This document shows positions 17,845-26,916 of a stretch of DNA of 64,000 bases, piece by piece. The position numbers and the translations under genes were made by a program. The stretch lies in contig NZ_CP082909.1 in the NCBI RefSeq assembly GCF_023822025.1, positions 1-64,000 on the forward strand, given 5' to 3'. This stretch comes from Endozoicomonas sp. 4G (GTDB lineage Bacteria; Pseudomonadota; Gammaproteobacteria; Pseudomonadales; Endozoicomonadaceae). Position 1 is the first letter of the stretch; each line of letters starts with the position of its first letter. The notes under the pieces are model-generated. The model saw only the letters and a program-made list of their open reading frames with translations. It searched no databases and was not told the DNA's origin.

Positions 17845-18323
17845 CCGAACGCGAAGACGGAGCTTATTTCGGCATCCTACTATTTCAGATCATCGACGCG
17901 CATCGCGAGGCTGCGGAGTGCAACCGGCGGCTGTGGGCGCGGATTTGGATCGTGCTGTGGGTGTCGATCGGCGTGCTGGCATTCGGTGCGTGGTACAGCG
18001 TGGCGCAAGCGCAGAGCGTGCCTGCGTATGAGGGCTGTACGCTCGCGTGGGATTACTCGGAGGAAGATCAAGCCAAGATCGGCGGCTTCGGGGTCTTTGT
18101 CGGGGAGCGCAGAGTGACGGGGCTAGGTCCGGCTGAGCGATCCATTCCCTGCGACGCGCTCGGGCTGACGTTCGGTGAGACGGTGCTGCTCAAGATCCGC
18201 GCATGGGGCATCAACGGCGGGCATTCGGAATGGGCAACGCTCGAAGCCGTTTATATGCCGACGCCCGTCGTCGCCCCGCCGACTCGGGTTCGGCTTCAAT
18301 GGGAATGGGAGTCCGAGCCATGA
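17841..18323 (+). CDS. Membrane-anchored phage protein with a beta domain
   Basis: A 160-residue protein. One transmembrane helix (RIWIVLWVSIGVLAFGAWY) lies near residues 32-50. A predicted extracytoplasmic beta-sandwich-like domain follows, with CTLAWDYSEE and LKIRAWGINGGHSEW, reminiscent of fibronectin type III. It lies among lysis-type genes. Its role is unknown. Confidence 0.55.
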   Translation: MTEREDGAYFGILLFQIIDAHREAAECNRRLWARIWIVLWVSIGVLAFGAWYSVAQAQSVPAYEGCTLAWDYSEEDQAKIGGFGVFVGERRVTGLGPAERSIPCDALGLTFGETVLLKIRAWGINGGHSEWATLEAVYMPTPVVAPPTRVRLQWEWESEP

Positions 18324-18844
18324 GCTACCCTCTCCGCATCGACGAGCTTTCCAAGGAAGAAAAGCGGCTGATCCAACGGGATATGATCCGGCTTGGATTC
18401 CTTAAGCCAACTCTTTCAAACGGCGATCCCGCTGACGACGGCATTTGGGGGCCGGTGACAATCCGGGCTTATTCCCAATACTGGGCCTCGCGCCCGTCTG
18501 TCGAGATCAGTATTCCGGTCGTAAGCCCGGCACCAGCTGAACCGTGGTGGGTCTCGGGAACGCACTGGAGCTTGATTGCGGGCCTGGCGTCGATGCTGCT
18601 CGGATTCGCGGGCATGGCCGTCGATGCCGGGGAATTGTCGCAAGCACTGGCAATGGGCGCGGCAACGGTGGCGACGCTGATAGGACTCTACCGCAATGCG
18701 GCGCGTAAGAACCCGATTGATCCAACTCTCGTTGCTCGCGTCGGCACTCACGATATCCGTCTGCCTAGCCGGCTGCGCCGTGACCCAGTGTCGACCGGGA
18801 GCGACACCGGACACAAAGACCCTCGCGGGCTATTCGGCGAGTGA
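18320..18844 (+). CDS. Peptidoglycan-binding-like/holin-like membrane protein
   Basis: The first 45 residues (LIQRDMIRLGFLKP...DGIWGPVTIRAYSQYW) look like a peptidoglycan-binding module. They are followed by two hydrophobic helices (SLIAGLASMLLGFAGMAV and a later MGAATVATLIGLY). The last 45 codons overlap the next lipoprotein gene in another frame, so the true C-terminus is probably earlier, hidden by a frame error. Holin or membrane-lysis function is inferred from context. Confidence 0.5.
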   Translation: MSYPLRIDELSKEEKRLIQRDMIRLGFLKPTLSNGDPADDGIWGPVTIRAYSQYWASRPSVEISIPVVSPAPAEPWWVSGTHWSLIAGLASMLLGFAGMAVDAGELSQALAMGAATVATLIGLYRNAARKNPIDPTLVARVGTHDIRLPSRLRRDPVSTGSDTGHKDPRGLFGE

Positions 18845-18905
18845 GCTATCCATGATCCAGACGCTCATGGCGTTTGGTCCTTTCGTTCGATGCGAGGTGG
18901 AATGA
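18696..18905 (+). CDS. Small lipoprotein, Rz1-like context
   Basis: Sixty-nine residues with a signal peptide and lipobox LAGC near residues 24-27 (LLASALTISVCLAGCAV). Phage-encoded outer-membrane lipoproteins in lysis clusters usually act as o-spanins. Its overlap with the upstream membrane protein resembles nested Rz/Rz1 arrangements, but Rz-like coils are not upstream here. Confidence 0.5.
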   Translation: MRRVRTRLIQLSLLASALTISVCLAGCAVTQCRPGATPDTKTLAGYSASELSMIQTLMAFGPFVRCEVE

Positions 18906-19201
18906 TGCAACAACTTCTGGTCAACGCCTTAATCGCCATAGCTTCGCGCCTCGATCTCTTTGCGCTGGCCGAAGCCATTTACCGGATGCTGGAGCCGAAG
19001 ATCCCCGCCGAAGTGAAGATGCGGATCAATACGCTGGTGCGTACTGTCGATGAGCTTGATCTCCCCGGCGAGGAGAAATTCCGAGAAGTGATAACGGCGC
19101 TGAAAGATCCGAATTCCTCCGTGCGCGGAGCCATTGCCGGCATTCCGCAGCGCGTATTGCTGGTAGCAATTCAAGCTGCTTACGAGCGCATGGAAAAGTG
19201 A
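18902..19201 (+). CDS. Phage protein, unknown, helical
   Basis: About 99 residues, MMQQLLVNALIAIASRLDLF, with a hydrophobic N-terminal helix and a charged helical body (IPAEVKMRINTLVRTVDELDL). ATG 18902 overlaps the preceding stop. It is probably an accessory lysis or virion gene, and no family is recognised. Confidence 0.55.
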   Translation: MMQQLLVNALIAIASRLDLFALAEAIYRMLEPKIPAEVKMRINTLVRTVDELDLPGEEKFREVITALKDPNSSVRGAIAGIPQRVLLVAIQAAYERMEK

Positions 19202-19202
19202 G

Positions 19203-19547
19203 ATGGGCAATGACGAAGTCGAAACCTACCGACGCAGACGCGAACCCGGAGACGGTCGCGAGCGGACATTCGCATCGATCGCATCATTGGTGGGCGCTCT
19301 CTCGTTGGCATGGGTACTATCATCGGCCTGGGTTGGTTTTCGTGACAGTGTTCTTGCTGAACTTGGGGCTTGCGCATCTCGCGCTGAACTCCTTGGCGCC
19401 AAAGTGGAGCAGTATTATCGCGAGCGAGATCCGTGGCTCAGGCGCATTGAGATGCTCGAAAAGCAGCGGGATCAGCTTAATGAGCGAGTGCAGATCTCCC
19501 TTGATCGGATTCGGGATCTTGAACTCGGCGGAGGCAAGCGGCCGTGA
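19203..19547 (+). CDS. Membrane coiled-coil protein, spanin-like
   Basis: A 114-residue protein. A transmembrane helix (SLVGALSLAWVLSSAWVGF) is followed by a long coiled coil (RIEMLEKQRDQLNERVQISLDRIRDLEL). One membrane anchor plus a periplasmic coil is the i-spanin layout. It sits after a lipoprotein gene and before a muramidase-like gene, which supports a role in outer-membrane disruption. Confidence 0.55.
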   Translation: MGNDEVETYRRRREPGDGRERTFASIASLVGALSLAWVLSSAWVGFRDSVLAELGACASRAELLGAKVEQYYRERDPWLRRIEMLEKQRDQLNERVQISLDRIRDLELGGGKRP

Positions 19548-19797
19548 GTAGCCTCATGCAAACCCCTTGCGCCAACCTCATCGAGCGCGACCCGCCCGAA
19601 TGCGCGATGAGCCGCAAGGTCCCCGAGGACTGTCATCGGGCGTGCGCGTATTACTCCCCGGACTCACGGACAGCGAGCGCACCCGCTGCGAGATCTGGAC
19701 CCGCGTCATGGGCTACCACCGTCCCGTGTCGGCCTTCAACGCAGGTAAGCGGGCCGAGCACGACGAGCGGCGTTACTTCAAGGAGCAACAGCCATGA
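19544..19797 (+). CDS. Small NrdD-C-terminus-like protein (one frame break)
   Basis: After a break near 19666 the protein reads TDSERTRCEIWTRVMGYHRP and then FNAGKRAEHDERRYFKE. This resembles the C-terminal region of anaerobic ribonucleotide reductase, shortened to about 84 residues, with an N-terminal Cys cluster (CANL...ECAM...CHRACAY). Such mini-proteins recur in phages. A reductase function is unlikely without the catalytic barrel. GTG 19544 or ATG 19556 may be the start. Confidence 0.6.
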
Positions 19798-20284
19798 CCC
19801 CGCGTCAATTCAAGATCGAGATTTTGTTGCCCGGTCTGCACGTCCTGCACGGCATCGGCGGGCCGCCGATCCGGGATGCCGCGCTGCAGATGCTGCTGAC
19901 GATCGCGCTGCAGGAATCCGCGCTCGAGCACCGCGCCCAAGTCATCGCGAGCGGCAACCCGGCCCCGCGCGGGGCTGGTGGCAGTTCGAGCGCGCGGGCG
20001 GCGTGGCCGGCGTGATGAGGCATCCCGCATCCGCCGCGCTTGCGCGGAATCTGTGCCAGGCATGCCATGTCCCCTTCAGCGCGCCACATATCTGGCGATG
20101 CCTGGAAGGGCACGACGTGCTCGCGGCCGGGTTTGCGCGCCTGCTGCTCTGGACCGACCCTACGCCGCTGCCGACCGACCATGCCGGCGGGTGGGACTAT
20201 TACTTAAATAATTGGAGACCCGGAAAACCACACCCCGCGAAATGGCCGGGCTATTGGCGTCAGGCCGGCGAGGCACTGGCATGA
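19794..20284 (+). CDS. Lytic transglycosylase/endolysin-like protein (one frame break)
   Basis: Restored to about 163 residues. ALQESALEHRAQ supplies a Glu in a muramidase-like context. After a break near 19970 comes ARGWWQFERAGGVAGVM, then a short C-terminal part with GGWDYYLNNWRPGKPHP. The Q-E-S ... G-W-W-Q-F-E spacing resembles lysozyme-like lytic transglycosylases. It lies in the lysis cluster, so it is probably the cell-wall enzyme, although the family is inferred. Confidence 0.6.
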
Positions 20285-20745
20285 CCCTCCTCGGCACCGC
20301 TTCCATCCTCGCCGACGTGCCGCAGCCCGTGCGCACGCGCATCACCGCGCGCCTGGCCGCCCTGCTCGACCCGCTCGCGCACGTCACCGTCGGCCCGGAC
20401 CGCGGGGCCTTCGAGGAGCGCGCGACGATCTACATCACCCCGGGCACCGAGTCGGTCGAGCGCCGCTACGGCTGCGACACCCGCGCCGCGCAGTACACCA
20501 TCAGCGCGGCCGTCTATGCCCCGGACTACCTGCCGCCGCCCTACGAGATTGCGGACCGGCTGTCCGCGCAGGTCGCCCAAGTGCTCGCCACCCCCGACCC
20601 GACCCTCGCAGCCCTGGTCGAGGGCATTACGCTCGACAGCACGGCGCCCGTGTTCCCCGAGGAGCCCGGCAACATGGTCGGATCCCGCCTGACCTACACC
20701 ATCACCTACTCGGCCGACCCGGTCGATCCCGACAACGCCATCTGA
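20281..20745 (+). CDS. Minor tail/tail terminator-like protein
   Basis: A 154-residue protein, MTLLGTASILADVPQPVRTRI, ending in a beta-rich region (GSRLTYTITYSADPVDPDNAI). Position immediately before the tail tube gene matches the lambda U or HK97 tail-terminator slot. It starts inside the upstream stop codon (ATGA overlap). Confidence 0.6.
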   Translation: MTLLGTASILADVPQPVRTRITARLAALLDPLAHVTVGPDRGAFEERATIYITPGTESVERRYGCDTRAAQYTISAAVYAPDYLPPPYEIADRLSAQVAQVLATPDPTLAALVEGITLDSTAPVFPEEPGNMVGSRLTYTITYSADPVDPDNAI

Positions 20746-20755
20746 GGATATCGAC

Positions 20756-21729
20756 ATGGCATCCGCAAAAGACGCAAAAATCCAGTTCGAGGCCGGCCAA
20801 ACGCCCTACGCCATGGCTCCCTTGACCGGCTCCGGGGTCGACTTCGTCGGCGCCGCGGCCCCTTGGTCGCGCCGCTCCGGCTATGAGCCCGAGATCCTGG
20901 TCGACGGCCTGTTGACCGGCGGTAAGATCACCGCGCACGCCACCGAAAACACCGTCGCCATCGCCGGCGGCACGGCCTACATCAGCGGCAAACTGGTGTC
21001 GTTTCTGGCGACCACCAAGACCGTCGGCATCGGCTCCGAGGGCACCGCCGCGCGCATCAGCTCGGTCATCGTCGACGAGGACGGCGCCGTCTCGGTCGAG
21101 GACGGCACCGTCGGCGCGGCGTTGATCGAGACCCGCGATGCAGCCGGCGGACCCGCTTACGTCCCGGTCGACGCGATCGAGATCGGACAGGTCCGCCGCT
21201 CCGTCATCGCCGCGGCTGCGGTGACCTCTGCGCAGATTTTCCAAACGCCCGGTATTCACCAAGAGTTCTTCAACGTCCCGGCCCGCACCGGCATCGACTA
21301 TCTCACGGGCACCGTGAGCTTTGCCGCACCCTTCGCCGCCATTCACACGGCAGCTGCCGCTAAAAGGTCTACGCCGCTTACGCCACGCCGATTTTCGCAG
21401 ACGTACCCAAGGCCAGCGCATGGCAGGATCCTGCCTATACCTACTCGATCAGCTCCACCGAATACTACGGCGGGGCCGAGGGCTCGGAGTCGCGGTCAAT
21501 CGGTCAGGGCGGGTTCAGCGCGCTCCTCGAGGACGGCACGACCGACCCGATCATCCAAGTGGCGGGCGAGAAGTCGTGGTTCAAGTTTTGGCCGGATCGC
21601 GCCCGCTCCGTGCCCTACCGTATGGCGCTTGGCACGCTCGGCGCTGCAGTGGCGTATCCGGCCTCCGGGGCGATTGCCGGCACCTTTACCATCTCCGCCG
21701 AAAGCCCGTCTGTCGGGGTGGTCGCATGA
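20756..21729 (+). CDS. Major tail tube protein (one frame break)
   Basis: It begins MASAKDAKIQFEAGQTPYAM. A break at taaaagg near 21364 is followed by VYAAYATPIFADVPKASAWQ and a C-terminal part (SWFKFWPDRARSVPYRM, ending SPSVGVVA). The restored 324 residues are long for a tube protein and probably include an extra surface domain. It is followed by tail-assembly chaperone frames and the tape measure, the standard siphovirus order. Confidence 0.7.
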
Positions 21730-22326
21730 CATTCCACGCGGATGCCTTTGCATCCGCGTCTCTCTCCATGCCGGAGAGCGATGTGGATGTGGCCGACCTG
21801 GCCGCGTGGTTCGACCCCGGCGAGAAACCCGTCTGGCGCGTGCGCGGCCTCAACGGCAACGACCTGGTCAAGATCGAGATGGCCGAACGCCGCGGCCAGG
21901 CCGCCGCCGCCCTGGCCGCGGCTATCGAGTCCGGAGCCGCGAAAGAGATCACCGCGAGCGTGCGCGCCCTGCTCGGGCGCACCGACGACATCGAGGCCGT
22001 CTACGCCAAACAGCTCGAGGCCCTGGTGCTCGGCAGCGTGGCCCCGGCCATCTCGCACGAGCACGCCGCGAAACTCGGCGAAGCCTACCCGGTCGTGTTC
22101 AAGCGACTGTTCAACGAGATCAACCGGTTGACCGGGGAGGGCGCCCACGCTGAAAAAAGCCGCGGAGCTCTGGGCGACCCCCGGAGTCCGCAACGCCTGC
22201 GCCATCGGCTGGAAGTTCAGCAAACCCCTCTACGAGCTCCGGCCCGACATCCTCCCCGGCGGTCGCCTGACGGCTGTCGAAGTGTGCCTTTGGAATCTGT
22301 GGGCTGAGACCCTAAACCATGGCTGA
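21726..22326 (+). CDS. Tail assembly chaperone(s), two overlapping frames
   Basis: Frame one, MTFHADAFASASLSMPESDVDV, is the gpG-like chaperone and stays open to 22307. A second frame, open from 22132, encodes KKAAELWATPGVRNACAIGW and ends at TGA 22324-22326, four bases into the tape measure gene. In siphoviruses G and T are linked by programmed frameshifting. Here the step is +1 (or -2) near ccggggagg...ctgaaaaaag, so either recoding or one base gained explains it. The product chaperones tape-measure assembly. Confidence 0.65.
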
Positions 22327-24988
22327 CCTGCAAAGCACAATCGAGATCGTCATCGGCGCGATCGACGAGACCGCCGCCGGGTTCGCGGCGGCGATCGACA
22401 ATGTCAACAACATGGCGGGCTCGATCGAGGATGCCACCCAGCCGATGGCTGACCTCACCGCGGGCATCCTCGCCGCAGATGCCGCGATGCTTGCGCTCGG
22501 CGTGACGATGCTCAAATGGAGCACCGACGAGGCTGCCAAGTTTCAGACCGCGACCTCCGAGATCAATACCCTCATCGGCCTGTCCCCCGAGCTGATGGGG
22601 GAGTTCACCGACGACATCCTTGCCTACGGGTCCACGTCTACCCAGACGTTCGAGCAGATCAATGGCGCCGTCTACAACGCCATTTCGGCGGGCGTCGCCT
22701 ACGGGGACGCCCTTGACGTCGTACGCCAAGCCGAGCTGATGGCGGTGGCGGGCAAGTCCGAGCTTAACGAGGCCATGACACTTCTGGTCCCGACGCTCAA
22801 TGCCTACGGGGAGAGCACCGAGGAGGCCGGGCGTTACTCCGACGTGTTTTTCAAGACCGTCGCGCTCGGTGTCACGACAATCCCCGAGCTGTCTTCCTCC
22901 ATGGGCCAGCTCGCGCCGACTGCCGCGGCCGTGGGCGTGCCGATCGAGACCCTTGGCGCCGCACTCGCTACGCTGACGTTCAACGGCATCGGCACCAGTG
23001 AGGCGGCGACCGGGCTTAAAGCTGCGCTCTCCAACATCATTGTCCCGTCGAAAGGGGCCTCGGATGCGGCAGCGGAGCTAGGCGTTGCGTTCGGTGTCTC
23101 GGCGTTGGAGACGAAAGGGCTGGAGGGTCTGCTCCAAGACCTCTACACCGCGACCGGCGGCAATGTCGATCAGATGGCGCGGTTCTTCGGCTCCACCGAG
23201 GCGCTGAACGCGGTCTTGGCGCTCACGTCCAACTCCTCCGAAGTTTTCACGCGCAACCTCGAAGCGATGGACGGCGCGGCGGGGTCGACCGATGCGGCCT
23301 ACAAGATCATGGCCGACACGTTCGAAAACGTGAATAAGGTGCTTGGCAACGCCGTCGACGTGATCCTGATCAAGATCGGGTCCGAGCTGCTGCCCGAGAT
23401 GACCAACCTGTCAAAAGGGTTGACCGATGTATTCAACGGCATCGGCGAAGGCATTGATCAGGGATCATTTGACGTCCCGCTCGAGATCGTAGAAGGCTTT
23501 ATTGCCGACCTCGCGGCGATGCTCGCAACCGCCGCGGAAAACCTTCCCGAAGCACTCGCCCTGGTTGACTGGTCCGGGTTCGAGGACGCGATGGAAGGCG
23601 TCAACGAAGCACTGTCCGGCCTGTTCGACGGTGTCGATCTGACGACGCCCGAGGGGCTGGCCGAGGCGATTCAACTCGCCGTTGATGCGTTCACCGGGAT
23701 GATTAACGTCACGTCGGGCGTGATGGAAGGGCTCCAGCCGCTGTTCGATACCATCGGATGGCTAGTGCAGTCGTTTGCCGATCTAGATCCGGAAGTGCAA
23801 TCAGCCATCGGCTATTTCCTGGGCCTGTCGACGACGGCCAACATCGTTGCCGGCACCGTCGGCTCGCTGTCCGGCGCTCTCGGCGCGGCAGGCGCAGCCA
23901 AAGGACTGGTCGGTTCATTCGCCGCGTTGGGGCCGGTGATTGCGGGCGCATCCGTCGCGCTTGCCGGATTCGAAGTCGGCAAATACATCGCAGAAGTTAC
24001 CGGACTCGACGAGGCTCTCGAGGAATGGTTGCTCGGGCTTAAGGATATTCCGCCGCTCATCGGCGCATCGGATGACGCCGTCGCCCGGTCCGAGGCGACG
24101 CTGAAGAGCCTGGGGTCCGAGATCGGCCTGACCAATCTCACGATGGAGGAGTTCAACGACCTCGTCAATTCAGGGAAGCTTGTTTGGGACGAGACTACAG
24201 GCAAATGGATTGAGGCCGAGAGCGCAGCAAAAGATCTTGGTGCATCGTTCGACGAGATCGGCGTGGACGGGCTCGTCGCCGAGTTCAACCTGCTCAACCC
24301 GGCCCTGCAGCTCACGGCAGACGGCACCGTCGAGGCATCCGATGCAACGGACGCATTGTCGACCACGACGCGCGGTCTGATCTCGGTGTTCGACGCCGCA
24401 ACCGGCAAATGGATCGACATCGCCGACGCTGCGGATAAAGGCGCGGATAGCGTCCACGACGGCGGCGAAGAGCTCAAAGCCGCAGCCGAAAAAGCCGAGC
24501 TGATGACCCGCGCGAGCGCGGATTTCATTCTCGGATGGGAAAAGATCCAATCCGCCGAACGCGTCGCCATCTTCGAGGCGCGGGCGGATATCGCAGTCGC
24601 GCAGATCGAGGCCGACGCCAGCCGCACCATCGCCGCATTCGATGCGATGTCGTCATCATTCCAGAATACCGGCGACGTGCTCACCGAGCTTTTCGGCATC
24701 TGGGCGGGGCTGGATAGCGGGTTCGACAAGAACAAAATCGCCGAGTGGATTGAGCGCGAGTACAAGATCCGCGAAGACCTCGCCAAGTCGCAGATCGCCC
24801 TCGTCGAAGCGGAAATCCGCCGAATGGAAGCCCAAACCGCCCTGCTCGAAAAAGGCGGCGTGGAAATCAAAATAAGCTCGGACGGCCTGGAGCCGGCCCT
24901 GGAGGCGTTTATGTTCTCGGTGGTGGACAAGGTCCGCGTCCAGATCGCCGGCAGCTACGAGGACTTCCTGCTCGGGTGCGGCTCATGA
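22319..24988 (+). CDS. Tail tape measure protein
   Basis: An uninterrupted 889-residue protein. The N-terminal third matches the TP901-type tape measure core (GVAYGDALDVVRQAELMAVA, TIPELSSSMGQLAPTAAAVG, GLKAALSNIIVPSKGASDAA). Then come hydrophobic segments (about residues 500-560, IVAGTVGSLSGALGAAGAAK) and long helical coils near the C-terminus. It sets tail length and may aid DNA passage. Its intact frame contrasts with the broken genes around it. Confidence 0.9.
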   Translation: MADLQSTIEIVIGAIDETAAGFAAAIDNVNNMAGSIEDATQPMADLTAGILAADAAMLALGVTMLKWSTDEAAKFQTATSEINTLIGLSPELMGEFTDDILAYGSTSTQTFEQINGAVYNAISAGVAYGDALDVVRQAELMAVAGKSELNEAMTLLVPTLNAYGESTEEAGRYSDVFFKTVALGVTTIPELSSSMGQLAPTAAAVGVPIETLGAALATLTFNGIGTSEAATGLKAALSNIIVPSKGASDAAAELGVAFGVSALETKGLEGLLQDLYTATGGNVDQMARFFGSTEALNAVLALTSNSSEVFTRNLEAMDGAAGSTDAAYKIMADTFENVNKVLGNAVDVILIKIGSELLPEMTNLSKGLTDVFNGIGEGIDQGSFDVPLEIVEGFIADLAAMLATAAENLPEALALVDWSGFEDAMEGVNEALSGLFDGVDLTTPEGLAEAIQLAVDAFTGMINVTSGVMEGLQPLFDTIGWLVQSFADLDPEVQSAIGYFLGLSTTANIVAGTVGSLSGALGAAGAAKGLVGSFAALGPVIAGASVALAGFEVGKYIAEVTGLDEALEEWLLGLKDIPPLIGASDDAVARSEATLKSLGSEIGLTNLTMEEFNDLVNSGKLVWDETTGKWIEAESAAKDLGASFDEIGVDGLVAEFNLLNPALQLTADGTVEASDATDALSTTTRGLISVFDAATGKWIDIADAADKGADSVHDGGEELKAAAEKAELMTRASADFILGWEKIQSAERVAIFEARADIAVAQIEADASRTIAAFDAMSSSFQNTGDVLTELFGIWAGLDSGFDKNKIAEWIEREYKIREDLAKSQIALVEAEIRRMEAQTALLEKGGVEIKISSDGLEPALEAFMFSVVDKVRVQIAGSYEDFLLGCGS

Positions 24989-25335
24989 TCGCGTACCTCA
25001 CCCCCACAACATTCTGGTTCGGCGAGCCCCCGCAACTCGACATCGACCCGGCATCCGACACCCGCACGCGCACCCGGCGGATGACGCGAAGCGCTACGCT
25101 CGACGGCGACGCGGTCGTCAACGACGGCGGCTATAGCGAGGCCGACCGAGCCCTGTCGCTGCAACTGCGTGGGCTGACGCTCGATCAGGCGGATATGCTC
25201 GCGGAGATCGCCGCCTATCCGCTGTGCCGCCTGTCGCTCGACCACGGGCTCTACGAGGGCAGGGTTAAGGATCACCAACTGTCGAGCCCGACACGGGCGC
25301 GGCTTACGTTTTGGGTTTCCCGGAGGATTGCTTAG
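24985..25335 (+). CDS. Minor tail protein, unknown family
   Basis: A 116-residue protein, MIAYLTPTTFWFGEPPQLDI, that lies where lambda M/L-type distal tail proteins lie, directly after the tape measure. Its beta-rich C-terminus (RARLTFWVSRRIA) suits a baseplate hub component. It starts inside the tape-measure stop. Confidence 0.6.
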   Translation: MIAYLTPTTFWFGEPPQLDIDPASDTRTRTRRMTRSATLDGDAVVNDGGYSEADRALSLQLRGLTLDQADMLAEIAAYPLCRLSLDHGLYEGRVKDHQLSSPTRARLTFWVSRRIA

Positions 25336-25734
25336 ATGGCTACCGAATACTCCCTCGCGCTCGTCAGCGCAGGCTACACCGCAGCACTCGGCGTCATCAC
25401 CGCGGGCGCCGGGGCATCGACCATCGGCATCTTTTCCGCCGCCGATGTCCTGCTTGCCTCCGCCACGATCGACGACGCGGCATCCGCCGTGAGCGGCACG
25501 ACCGGAGACATCACAATCGCCATCGCTGCACAGGAGGATTCCTCCCCTGCAGGCGGCACGGCAAGCTATGCGCAAATCATTGACGGGGATGGCGATCCGC
25601 ATATCCAGGTGCCGTGCGTGCAGGGCACGGAGGCAGTCGCTGGCTTCTGCGTGCTCAATACGCTCGTCATCATTGCAGGCGCTCCTCTGGAGATCCTCTC
25701 CGTCGTCATCCCCGCCCCCGCGCTGCTAGCGTAA
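25336..25734 (+). CDS. Small tail/virion protein, unknown
   Basis: A 132-residue protein rich in Ala, Ile, Thr and Ser (SAGYTAALGVITAGAGASTIG), predicted beta, with no obvious signal peptide. It starts one base after the previous stop. Low complexity and context suggest a baseplate or fibre-decoration protein. Confidence 0.55.
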   Translation: MATEYSLALVSAGYTAALGVITAGAGASTIGIFSAADVLLASATIDDAASAVSGTTGDITIAIAAQEDSSPAGGTASYAQIIDGDGDPHIQVPCVQGTEAVAGFCVLNTLVIIAGAPLEILSVVIPAPALLA

Positions 25735-25737
25735 CCC

Positions 25738-26916
25738 ATGCCCCAAGTCTCGGCGACCTATGCCCTTGGGGGCCGCCCCGTTGCCGAAAGCGCGGCCGGG
25801 GTCGCGACTTGCTATACCGATTTGACGCTCGCGCTCCCCGCAGGCGCATCGATCACCGGCGTCGACATTTCGTACGAGATAAACGCATGGGGCAGCGGAT
25901 ACAGGAGCGAACAACAGTCGCGTGTTGTGTCCCCCACGCTGTCCCGCGGAGAAACGGCTTGGACGGCCGGATTCGGGGATTGGGACGGCGTCATGGAGTA
26001 CGGCCGATACGGCGTCAGTGTGTTCAATGGCACGGCTGCAGGGAATATCGTTTTCAGGCTAGAGGCGTATAGAACGTGGAGCTCCGACGGAGAGGCCCCC
26101 TGCTCGAGCCTTAACCACGTAATAACAAACAACACCTACTCGATCACCGTATACTACGAAACCAGTGCGGAGGCCGCTGAAGCGCAGATTCGTGCGCACG
26201 CACTGATTTCACAGATTTCTCTTCTTGCTGAAAGTGAAATTGCGGCAGGCCGCCTTAGCCTTGATCATCTATTTGGCGAGGCTCGGCTCTTATCAGCTCA
26301 ATCGAATGCGCGAATACACCTAGACGGTTTATTCCAACCGCTCAGTTTTCGCGGCCGTGCCTTTCCCCCAACGCAGAAGCCGCAGCCTCGGGCGTCACGC
26401 TCTACCGCTGCATGCTCACCGGCGCACCCGATGGCCGCACTGATGCCGTGCTGCCGATCCGGTCGTTTCAGGTCAGGCACAGGCGGGATACGGCATCTTA
26501 CTATCAGGTCGTGATTCCATCGCTCGCTTACATCGACGCGATCGACGACCGCCCGAATGGGCAGATCGTCATCTGGAGCGACACCGACGGGGCCACCGAG
26601 GAGCTGATGCGCGGCGCACTCGGGAGCGTCCGGGAGACCGCGGGCCGAACAATCAGGCGATCACAATCTCTGGCAACGCCAGCCGGGCCCAGACGCCACG
26701 CGCCACGTATCGCGTCTCGCGCGTGCTCTACCAATACAGCACGTTCGACGGGGAGCAGCGCCTACGGATCGAGCCGCGCGCAGCCATTCGGCCGGGGGAC
26801 ACGATCCAATTCGAGGGCTCTTTTTTGAGGCCGGGGTGGTGACGTGGAGCGTGGCGGTTTCCGAAACCGGGTTGTCCGCGCAGATGGAAGTAGCGACGCT
26901 CGCGGAGGGCGCATAG
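25738..26916 (+). CDS. Distal tail/baseplate protein (three frame breaks)
   Basis: Restored to about 392 residues from MPQVSATYALGGRPVAES to TAG 26914-26916. Breaks near 26370 (ttccccc), 26640 and 26825 (tttttt) each fit one lost base. The middle reads SFQVRHRRDTASYYQVVIPS. The end is FDGEQRLRIEPRAAIRPGD and later VTWSVAVSETGLSAQM. It resembles phage baseplate-hub proteins of the gp27/gpJ type only loosely. Confidence 0.55.
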
